Assembly: GCA_045565995.1 (NCBI GenBank)
Contig: JBJLEF010000008.1
Location: forward strand, 510,550-574,549
Origin: UBA721 sp002705165
GTDB lineage: Bacteria > Planctomycetota > Planctomycetia > Pirellulales > Pirellulaceae
Direction of reading: 5' to 3'
DNA: 64,000 bases
In this document: positions 57,101 through 64,000 of the stretch, one piece after another
Position numbering within the stretch: position 1 is the stretch's first letter
Layout of the letters: each line of letters begins with the position of its first letter
Translations under genes and position numbers: made by a program
Notes under the pieces: generated by a model
The model's database searches: none
What the model saw: only the letters and a program-made list of their open reading frames with translations
Told to the model about the DNA's origin: nothing

Positions 57101-60100
57101 ATCAACAACAATATCACTCCAGCTTTCCAGAGCAGCCAGGTCAAGCTTGTCATGTCCTCCCAAAGTTGCCTCGACAATGACATCTGTTTCGGGACCTACC
57201 ACAGATGGTTGTAAGGTTACCCCGGTAATCCCTGTGATCCCGGAAACCGTGTCCAAGACCTCAAAGTTATTAAAGAACTTGTAGGTATCATCACCTTCGG
57301 CACCCTTGAGCGTATCACTACCAAGGTGTCCGATTAAAGTTTGTGCTCGCTCATTACCCGTTAACTCGTCATCTTCCGTACTTCCAACAATCAATTCAAT
57401 ATGATTGACATCCTGACTGTCAAAGACAATCGTCCTCGTCTGCCCTGCGGAAATTGGATGAGTACTACTTAAGTTGGACAAGTCAAATCCAACAGAGGGA
57501 CTATTAATTCCGGCCAACACTCCACTACCATAACCATGATAGTTGTATAACGTTTCAAAAGTAATCGTATCGTCACCCTCGTCCTCGTATTCATAGAGGC
57601 GATCGTTTTCATCGCCGATGCTGGCAGAAGCGGTACCATTCTTTGCCAGTACCTGTTCAAAAACGTAGGTGTCATTTCGCTTACCTGTACTAATGAATTT
57701 CTCAAAGGCAGGGTCTGACTTATCAATTTCGTTATCCCCGAAAATATGATCATTACCACCGAAAATATGGATTTCATCGTTACCATCCGGCACTAACAAA
57801 ACCGCCTGATTCTGGAAATTGACATCGGATATGGTCGTCTGCTTCATAAACGTTAATAGATGCGAATCATTAGGCAGATCTGGATATTTCTGTAAATAAC
57901 CTTCCTTCTGAACTTCTCGAATATGGACCTGATTCTGGTCAATGCCGGTGAGCGTATAACTACCATCACTGGCTGTCGTCGTGGAAACCTCCCCTTCATC
58001 CAGAATGCCGTTATTATTTGAGTCGGCGTAGATCACAAATCCCGCTAATCCCTGTTCCGGATTCTCGTAATCAAGTTTACGACCGTGAACTGTTAACTGT
58101 GACCGGTTGCCGAAGTCATAACTGCCTTTGACTTCCGCACCATCAATATGTACCAGATAATTTCTGCCACTTCGCTTGGGATCCGGTTCCGGATAGGTCT
58201 GTGTCCACCCCGGCTGAAGTACCTCTTTAACCAGATGGGTTCCAGCAGGAACATTCTCGAAGACATAAAGGCCTTCCTCATTCTGGGGTGTATCCGGGTT
58301 ATCCGATTGCGTTTGGACGCTGGCATCTGCGACAAAAGTGGAATGAATCCCTTCCCAGTGATAGTCAACCTGAATCAACCAACCGTCGAGGCCTTTATCC
58401 AAAGAACCGTCGGCACCGTATAGCCCATTGGTTCCCACATCGGAGTCATAACGTTTATAGCCGTAGATCATACCTAACTTCTGATTACTAAAGTTTAGGT
58501 TTGTCACGATTGATTGATTATCAAAACTAACATCAAACTTACCATTGTCCGGAGCAGACACTGCCCAGCCGGACGGGAGTGTTTCCCGAATCGTCACCGG
58601 GTCACATGGCAACCCAAGCATGGAGTAATAACCAGTTTCATCTTTATCTGTTGCGGGATCATCAAAGGATGTAAGGGTTGCTGGTTCACCCGGATCATAC
58701 TGACTATTCCCATTTAGATCGGCATAGATCTGAACTCCCGGAATACCAACATCTCCATGAATACCTGTCTTCCGTCCATGGACTTCGCAATCCTGATGAT
58801 TTCCAAAATTAATTCCCGTAATATTTTGTCCAACCGTAAGCGTAACCGGGTGAGCATCTTCAATTGGATAGATTTGCTCCCAACCTGGCTGCTGCACCTC
58901 GGACACCTGATATTTTCCAGCAGCTAGACCACGGAATACATAATCACCGTTGGCATTGGTGGTGGTTGTTTGGTCGATCGTACCATCGCGCCCAATGTCG
59001 AGTTGAATCACCCATCCCAGCAAACGTGGTTCGCCCGCATCCCAGATACCGTCAGCATCAACATCATTCCATTTTGTACCGGCAATACTACCGGTAGGGT
59101 CGTCGAGTTGATTTCCGAAATTAATGCCCACGACACTTTGACCAGTAGCCAAAGTAACCGGATGAGCCGGCTCGGGTGGGAATGTGCGTTTCCAACCCTG
59201 CTTTTGATCTTCAGAGACCTGATAACGCCCTGCATCCAGACCGGTAAAAGTATAGTTGCCTTCACTATTGGTCAGAACCGTTTGATCGATCGTACCATTT
59301 TGTCCGATATCCAGCTGGATCGTCCAATCGGAAAGAGCCGGTTCGTTCTCATCCCACATACCATTTCCATCCAGGTCATTCCATTTCGAGCCGGCAATAC
59401 TCCCCAACACACTCTCGTTCTGATTACCAAAATTAATTCCCGTTACATCCTGACCAGACACTAATGTCACTGGATGTGCCGTTTCGACAGGGAATGTCCG
59501 TGTCCAACCATTCTGCTGTGTCTCCGAGACCTGATAACGTCCAGCAAGTAGACCTCTAAAGGAATAATTGCCCTGACTATCGGTAATTACCGTCTGGTCG
59601 ATAATCCCATTCTGCCCGATATCCAAATGAATGGCCCAGTCAGATAAGGCCGGTTCGTTTTCATCCCATAGACGGTCACCATCTATATCGTTCCACTTAG
59701 ATCCCGAGATGCTTGAAGTAGGGACATTTAAGAAGTTGATATCCGTGAACGTTCCATCCGCAGAAAGAGAAATATCGTGAAAACCATTTGCTGGTACCGT
59801 AGTAAGCCATTCTGGCTGCGTAATTAGCCCCACCACAACAGTTTCAACATCGCCCGGATCAAACTCAAATTCGAAAGTACCATCTTCTCCGGAGAGGGTC
59901 GTTGGATCGTTACCGCTCAACTTCTGGTCTCTGTCTAAATCAGCGTAGACTGTCCAATTACCAAGTGGTATATCATTTTCCGGATCTAGTTTTCCATCTT
60001 CCGCTTTATCGTAAAAAACAGAACCAACAAATTTTCGAATCGCACCCTCCGATTCTTTGTCCTCTTCATTGCCAAAATTTATTCCCGTTACATTCTGACC

Positions 60101-63100
60101 GGACACCAAGTTCACAAAATGTATATCATCGAGCGGGAATGTACGTGCCCAACCATTCTGCTGTATCTCAGCAACTTGATATTTCCCCGCCTCTAAGTCA
60201 CTAAATAAATAATCACCATTTGAGTCTGTTGTTATCGATTTATCAAAAATGCCATCACGACCGATATCCAACAGGATTGTCCAGTCGGAAAGTCTCGGCT
60301 CTCCTGCATCCCAAACCCCATTACCATCAAGATCGTTCCACTTCGTTCCGGCAATACTCCCCAAGGCACTCTCGTTCTGATTGCCAAAATTCAAATCCTG
60401 AACATGCATGGACGGTTTGACTACCACCTGATACGAATTCTTTTCAGGGTACGTTTGCTGCCAGCCGTTCACCGGGAACTCCGTTACCGACACAACACCT
60501 GCCGGAACAACAGCCTCGTAATACCCATAGGCATTGGTAATTGCCACCATGTCAGGCGTTTCATCACCGTTCAGATCTAGACCAATTTGCCATTTTTCAA
60601 TGGCGGGCTCTTTGGCACTCCAGATTCCATCTCCATCCAGATCATTCCATTTATAACCAGAAACGATTCCAGTGGCACGATTCGTAAAATTGACACTCTC
60701 AAAGTCCAAACCATTTGTCAAATCAACAATATGCCTACCACCTTCAGGTGCCAACGATTGCCAACCCGATGCTTCCAATTCACGGATCACTACAGAATCG
60801 CGACCACCAAAACCACTTAATTGATACGTTCCCAATTCGTTGATATTCGCAGTCACGGGATTGTCCGGAAGCGTTTCCGCACTGGGTTCACCAGCGTCCC
60901 ACTGTAAATTATTGTTGAAGTCCGCATAAATTGTAAAACCAGCGGCAGGCTGTGAAACAATCTCTCCACCGCGGGTACTCTGTATAAATTTAGTTCCTGA
61001 AACAACTGGCTCACGTTGATTCCCAAAGTTCACTCCGGAGTAATCTACTCCTATCTGGGCAACAATAATGTGTTCGCCAGAATCTGGATAAACTGCCGAC
61101 CAACCGAGAGGCACAAACTCAACGACACGATGCTTTCCGGGGGCCACTCCCGTAAATTCATAGACACCTTCACTGGAAGTCATTGTGGTGCGGTCGATGG
61201 TGCCATCATTATTAAGGTCCAGGCCAATAGTAATGCCCTCTAGAAGACCTTCTTGCCCATTTTGCTTGCCATTGGCATCCTGATCATTCCATTTCATCCC
61301 GGAAATGGTCGTAAACGGTCCATTGTAGAAATTAATGTTATTTTGTTCATTTCCGTCTTTGAACTCGACATCGATTTCACCGTTACCGGGCTCCAGAGGC
61401 CCCCAACCCTCATTGGGAATTTCACGAATTGTCACCATATTGGTACGAATACCTTCGAGTCGATATTGACCGTGCTTTCCGGTAATATCGTTGGGTTCCG
61501 ATGCATCCCACTGTCCGTTTGCATTGATATCTGCATAGACAAAGACACCCGAGCCTGGATAATCCTGGCCATCGTAACGACGATATTTAGTACCTGTCAC
61601 CACGTGATCGGGTAAATCCTGATTTCCAAAGTCGATGCCCCTAGCCGTTTGACCAGCTTCGACCGTTACCACATGGTGATTTTTTAGAACGCGGATATTA
61701 TCGATACCCCAGCGTTCGAAATTAGTCTTACCGTCGTTGGTCAAACCTAAACCTTCGAAGATCAGATTCAAGTGTGATGAATCATGGTTCAAATCAATTT
61801 CAAAATGATAAGTCGTATCGGCCGGCAAAAAGTCCTCTGACTGCTGCGCTGAACGACCATACATGTCATAGCCAAGTGTATTATGAGCTGCTGTTCCGTG
61901 AGCAAACTCCAGTGGCAATGGATAATCCGTCGACAAATTCCCAAAATCCATAGTGCGCTGGGCGCCGGTGCGCGGAGCATAGCGTTCTTCACCTGATTGC
62001 ATGACAGGCGTTCCGACAGCATTGAGACCATAGGACTGTTCAAAAGTCCGCTGAGGAGATTTCAAATCTCCCCCTGCCACGATACGGCCTTCTGCCTCCC
62101 CCTGACTCAACTGATTAAATACACGTATCACATCGGCGGGAGAAATATGTCCGTCACCAGTCACATCCAGATATCCTTGACTGGAAACAACATCGGATTC
62201 TACAACTGATAAATCAACCGCGCCGTTTTGAGCCACAAAGTTGAAGAGAAGCTCACTATCTTTTGCAGTTACGTTACCAGGTGTTTCCTGCACTTCGACA
62301 TCCAGTGGATTATTCGCATTCTGCCATGACACTACACGATCGTCATGATTACTAAAAGAAGTATCAACTAAATACGGATTTCCATTGGCTGAAAAGCGAA
62401 AACGGTCTTCTCCCTGGAATGCGTGGTCACCATCCCAAGAGCCCAGTACGTAGAGATCAAAGCTAACACGAAGATCCTGATGCGCCGGCAAATTATATAG
62501 GTCCAGCTCAATTCTATCATTCGCAAAATCTCCTAAAAACGACGTTACGCCACTCGGAGCAACATGCGGTTGTAACAAGCTAGTCGCAGACGTATCGGAA
62601 CTCCAGACAGCGTTAAACTCTGAATTGAGTTCACTTTCAAAATTCTCACTGTAAAGCAACAGCGGTGAAGTTTGCCAATGCTCCGGTGCCTCTTCTCTTA
62701 CGGTATGTTCACCTGTTGGAATATTTACAAATGTGTAATTACCTTCGGCATCGGTATAAACGAACGGTTCATGGCTCTCTAAAGGGTTGGCATCCCACTG
62801 TCCGTTGAGATTGGAGTCAGTATAATCCCACTGACCATTGCCATTTTGATCGAGATAGATCTTCACTCCGGAGACTCCCTGTTCATTGCCTCCCTGTTTT
62901 CCATCTCCATCAGCATCATGCCACTTAGTACCAGATATATCGCCCACTAATTCGTAGTTGGCAAAATGATAATAAGAGCGGCTGGGTGTATCGAATGAAA
63001 TGGACATTTCTTCATCAACGCCGTCTGGCATCATCATGGCCTCTTCCGGAGCTGACATGTCTACTACATAGCTAGTTCTTACACCGGCAGCTTGGATAGG

Positions 63101-64000
63101 ATTGCGATTAACCCCTCCTGGGTAAGATGTTTTCTCATTTTCTCCGCCATAGAAATGCAATGTCCAGTCAAGTAATTCACCTGCATTGCCTTGATCAACA
63201 TCTTCAATGATTAAACGCCATTGCCCCGCAACGTCCAAAGGATTCTTGAGATCAATCGGAACATCCAATTTATATTTCGATGCAATCGCCGTAGTCGGTG
63301 ACAAGTCAAATGGGTCAACTGGAGATGACAATTCACTGGAACTAACTTCCGTTACCCCCAGAGCACCAGCAAGCTCGATGTCACCGGCATCACTCCTGCT
63401 AATGAACTTAGTACTACCCAGATCCTCAAGGTCGAGCAAATCTCCCTGGGCAACACCAAAACCATAACCCCGATACTCAGCCGTACGACGATCCTGAATA
63501 TCGCGTTGTGATGTCCATGTCAGCGGTACACGGACTCCCGGGGTTACACCATCCCCGGGCGTTTCCAGCCACATATGTAGTTCACCCACATTATCGTGAT
63601 GGACATTCATCTCCAGCTCGATCGCGGTATATTCATATGGCAATTGGCCGACCTGCGCATAAGAATTAGTCCAGCTATAACCATCGTCCTTGATTGGAGT
63701 AATGGCATTATCGAAATAGAGCGGGGGTGCGACCTGAGCCCAACCGGGACGGTATTGTTCAGACACGATGTATTGACCATAGGGTAGATGATCAAACTCA
63801 TACCAACCAAGTTCTTCTGGCTGGATACCTTCTTTATTATTTCTCTCTACTGAACTTGTATGAGTGGAATCCAATAAGTTCCAATCCGTGTCATAGAGAT
63901 AGATTTCCCAATCGTTAATCCCTTCCGACCCTAAGGTTTCAAATCTGGGAAACGGACTGACATCGCTCATTAAAGCTAACTCGGGAACAAAGTCAGCTAC
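54182..64000 (-). CDS. Giant modular surface protein with Cna-B/SdrD-like modules, P-domain, dockerin and RTX-like repeats (5' partial)
   Basis: The frame stays open past the first ATG (63970) to the right edge, so at least 3272 residues are present and the N-terminus is missing. Numbering here is from the 63970 ATG. Residues 1-345 form one Cna-B/SdrD module interrupted by a proprotein convertase P-type jelly roll (about 104-275). Residues 345-785 form a second module interrupted by a larger jelly roll with a type I dockerin pair (about 552-625, second loop DVTGDGHISPADV). Modules then continue to about 2054. The final 1200 residues contain RTX-like Gly/Asp repeats (GGAGDDTYI near 2675, GLAGADEI) and acidic calcium-type turns. 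No LPxTG motif is seen at the C-terminus, which is strongly acidic. It is probably exported and calcium-stabilised; adhesion is inference. Confidence 0.9.
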   Translation of the reverse strand, partial: VADFVPELALMSDVSPFPRFETLGSEGINDWEIYLYDTDWNLLDSTHTSSVERNNKEGIQPEELGWYEFDHLPYGQYIVSEQYRPGWAQVAPPLYFDNAITPIKDDGYSWTNSYAQVGQLPYEYTAIELEMNVHHDNVGELHMWLETPGDGVTPGVRVPLTWTSQRDIQDRRTAEYRGYGFGVAQGDLLDLEDLGSTKFISRSDAGDIELAGALGVTEVSSSELSSPVDPFDLSPTTAIASKYKLDVPIDLKNPLDVAGQWRLIIEDVDQGNAGELLDWTLHFYGGENEKTSYPGGVNRNPIQAAGVRTSYVVDMSAPEEAMMMPDGVDEEMSISFDTPSRSYYHFANYELVGDISGTKWHDADGDGKQGGNEQGVSGVKIYLDQNGNGQWDYTDSNLNGQWDANPLESHEPFVYTDAEGNYTFVNIPTGEHTVREEAPEHWQTSPLLLYSENFESELNSEFNAVWSSDTSATSLLQPHVAPSGVTSFLGDFANDRIELDLYNLPAHQDLRVSFDLYVLGSWDGDHAFQGEDRFRFSANGNPYLVDTSFSNHDDRVVSWQNANNPLDVEVQETPGNVTAKDSELLFNFVAQNGAVDLSVVESDVVSSQGYLDVTGDGHISPADVIRVFNQLSQGEAEGRIVAGGDLKSPQRTFEQSYGLNAVGTPVMQSGEERYAPRTGAQRTMDFGNLSTDYPLPLEFAHGTAAHNTLGYDMYGRSAQQSEDFLPADTTYHFEIDLNHDSSHLNLIFEGLGLTNDGKTNFERWGIDNIRVLKNHHVVTVEAGQTARGIDFGNQDLPDHVVTGTKYRRYDGQDYPGSGVFVYADINANGQWDASEPNDITGKHGQYRLEGIRTNMVTIREIPNEGWGPLEPGNGEIDVEFKDGNEQNNINFYNGPFTTISGMKWNDQDANGKQNGQEGLLEGITIGLDLNNDGTIDRTTMTSSEGVYEFTGVAPGKHRVVEFVPLGWSAVYPDSGEHIIVAQIGVDYSGVNFGNQREPVVSGTKFIQSTRGGEIVSQPAAGFTIYADFNNNLQWDAGEPSAETLPDNPVTANINELGTYQLSGFGGRDSVVIRELEASGWQSLAPEGGRHIVDLTNGLDFESVNFTNRATGIVSGYKWNDLDGDGIWSAKEPAIEKWQIGLDLNGDETPDMVAITNAYGYYEAVVPAGVVSVTEFPVNGWQQTYPEKNSYQVVVKPSMHVQDLNFGNQNESALGSIAGTKWNDLDGNGVWDAGEPRLSDWTILLDIGRDGIFDKSITTDSNGDYLFSDLEAGKYQVAEIQQNGWARTFPLDDIHFVNLVSGQNVTGINFGNEEDKESEGAIRKFVGSVFYDKAEDGKLDPENDIPLGNWTVYADLDRDQKLSGNDPTTLSGEDGTFEFEFDPGDVETVVVGLITQPEWLTTVPANGFHDISLSADGTFTDINFLNVPTSSISGSKWNDIDGDRLWDENEPALSDWAIHLDIGQNGIIDQTVITDSQGNYSFRGLLAGRYQVSETQQNGWTRTFPVETAHPVTLVSGQDVTGINFGNQNESVLGSIAGSKWNDLDGNGMWDENEPALSDWTIQLDIGQNGTIDQTVLTNSEGNYTFTGLDAGRYQVSEDQKQGWKRTFPPEPAHPVTLATGQSVVGINFGNQLDDPTGSIAGTKWNDVDADGIWDAGEPRLLGWVIQLDIGRDGTIDQTTTTNANGDYVFRGLAAGKYQVSEVQQPGWEQIYPIEDAHPVTLTVGQNITGINFGNHQDCEVHGRKTGIHGDVGIPGVQIYADLNGNSQYDPGEPATLTSFDDPATDKDETGYYSMLGLPCDPVTIRETLPSGWAVSAPDNGKFDVSFDNQSIVTNLNFSNQKLGMIYGYKRYDSDVGTNGLYGADGSLDKGLDGWLIQVDYHWEGIHSTFVADASVQTQSDNPDTPQNEEGLYVFENVPAGTHLVKEVLQPGWTQTYPEPDPKRSGRNYLVHIDGAEVKGSYDFGNRSQLTVHGRKLDYENPEQGLAGFVIYADSNNNGILDEGEVSTTTASDGSYTLTGIDQNQVHIREVQKEGYLQKYPDLPNDSHLLTFMKQTTISDVNFQNQAVLLVPDGNDEIHIFGGNDHIFGDNEIDKSDPAFEKFISTGKRNDTYVFEQVLAKNGTASASIGDENDRLYEYEDEGDDTITFETLYNYHGYGSGVLAGINSPSVGFDLSNLSSTHPISAGQTRTIVFDSQDVNHIELIVGSTEDDELTGNERAQTLIGHLGSDTLKGAEGDDTYKFFNNFEVLDTVSGITGITGVTLQPSVVGPETDVIVEATLGGHDKLDLAALESWSDIVVDLSTAGGQHELIDGGHLRSFDFQGDQSLEVFITGIVTNASVTGNDESQTFIGGGAGTTIFNGGAGADFFVINPEAQGGSIQVDGGAENDTIDLSQLHSDFVHEMNGVSSSSESPDGTVMTFGDVEVLSGSQGDDYVKFLDNFGLAPDFGVIHGNAGLNTLDYDEFPTRVDVDLSVGAASGTASATDFDDVIGSEFDDVLIGSDGANRIVGNAGSDDLIGRGGADHYEFGDDGSGLEVDNLVDNDFYPNSRNVIDLSAASTNIDVTVSGVSATILQNGRRQISVYDIANIGELRTGSGKDSIELWDTISSGFSFPALFPLVPLGNQLDDGLRVFGGAGDDTYIIPGSFSTEVGIVEAFDVWDSTPNPPTLIAGGMDTLDFRAKVDPTKVSLNELTAVDSISGYAVRLYNPLIDQMTAAVLGGDDVAGFSLFENVLTGSGDDIIFGNDNDNLIDSGNGSDVVYGLAGADEIVVHGANGETNLVAGGAGHDLYRLQGDFSSGPDNRIFEAGASMTPGTGKLTPGGNDTIELEALGINCVYVNLQGDVAEEVTDCHGDTTSIAAGTVGVASPGVAYKEVLSLHGELMPIVDFDTIHSIHDVQTEMSASGDTYNSNGRFVENVLGTSTGQNWIWANKADNILTGGQQADTFTATRGGDHFIYGAEGNDSMLLGPTGFASHLNTSGKGILFEADGMIPVADLDGAIVLVGDFDSLEFHAYEFDNNVSTSWPGIQTITIGSYPTVVEMEQVELGLATYADEQKLGYAINQLQDAIYNDFSRYDADPATPEAAINVVGTGLGLPGEGVGVTVVNGLANSVRTYDLDHLYEHQAGERVIGNNVLIGGDGMDSMISHDGSDLIWADQADLSFLGLFSTGEKLEFISELNNIWRADDDSAETRLEEILALLNTETGNAHSSLNDYLTDDGDVDTVRLDSEYEIDVPDNEWSKGVDVFFGTVSQDQIEDSAEMSPEEDDLVNGLP
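57809..62953 (-). repeat. Array of Cna-B/SdrD-like modules in two alternating types
   Basis: About thirteen modules of roughly 95-125 residues lie between residues 340 and 2054 of the giant protein. Type A opens with W-N-D-x-D-G-N-G-x-W-D-x-x-E-P and a LDxxxDGxxD turn; type B opens with YADxNxNxxxDxGEP. Most end in xNFGNQ. Approximate order from residue 340: A, B, A, B, A, A, B, A, A, A, B, A-like, B. Four A modules at 60062-60361, 59423-59710, 59111-59401 and 58799-59092 are most alike, pointing to recent duplication. Confidence 0.85.

Noticed and set aside
58970..59464. 164-residue plus-strand frame with internal repetition
   Set aside because: The repetition mirrors the Cna-B modules of the giant gene on the opposite strand.
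57809..62953. Possible CRISPR array because of regularly spaced repeats
   Set aside because: The units are about 300 bases long, coding and in frame, with no short identical repeat and spacer pattern.

Overview
The window reads as a chromosomal piece of a Planctomycetota bacterium. This is inferred from family content: paired DUF1552 and DUF1592/1588/1585 (PSCyt1-type) proteins, a Tat-exported DUF1501 protein, four secreted sulfatases, a Tat-exported Gfo/Idh/MocA oxidoreductase, a giant Cna-B/SdrD-like surface protein with a type I dockerin, and a zinc-ribbon protein of planctomycete style. Base composition looks close to 50% GC by eye. I cannot name a genus. No rRNA, CRISPR array, phage, transposase or insertion sequence was seen, and one tRNA is present.

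Layout. 0-7 kb: the tail of a DUF1573 protein, then a minus-strand group (amidase, zinc-ribbon membrane protein, M32 carboxypeptidase, CPBP protease, BNR sialidase-like protein). 7-13 kb: plus-strand core and accessory metabolism (ATP-type PEP carboxykinase, biotin ligase, and a membrane/spermidine-synthase-fold/TPR fusion). 13-19 kb: beta-helix protein, flippase-like membrane protein, tRNA-Ala(GGC) with terminator, a frameshifted MFS transporter, and an orphan CpaB/secretin pair. 19-26 kb: Gfo/Idh oxidoreductase facing a tight four-gene operon (nucleoside hydrolase, SelA-like PLP enzyme, sulfatase, small PDZ-like protein), then a convergent sulfatase. 26-34 kb: a minus-strand group with a 1509-residue TIM-barrel/LamG-like/cytochrome c/propeller/cupredoxin protein, an alpha/beta hydrolase and a membrane-anchored TAXI receptor. 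33-39 kb: a two-domain SASA esterase, then an operon of one M48 protease and three AIM24 paralogues ending in a strong terminator. 39-54 kb: PSCyt1/DUF1552, gamma-glutamyltranspeptidase/DUF1501, sulfatase/GH127, a PQQ-type propeller, another sulfatase and a NIPSNAP protein. 54-64 kb: a giant modular surface protein whose reading frame stays open past the right edge.

Function. Most accessory genes encode exported enzymes that fit breakdown of sulfated and acylated marine polysaccharides: sulfatases, a GH127-like arabinofuranosidase, a sialidase fold, SASA esterases and an alpha/beta hydrolase. They sit beside multi-domain periplasmic redox proteins. Adhesion or surface structures are represented by the CpaB/secretin pair and the giant protein.

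The best candidates for something undescribed are: the M48 plus triple-AIM24 operon; two unrelated domains inserted at the same loop of successive Cna-B modules in the giant protein; the cytochrome/cupredoxin fusion; the TAXI receptor coupled to a hydrolase with no permease nearby; and the SASA protein whose second domain has lost its catalytic serine. Several start codons were moved from the longest reading frame to an ATG with a better ribosome site or a tidy stop/start overlap; these choices are noted in the entries.
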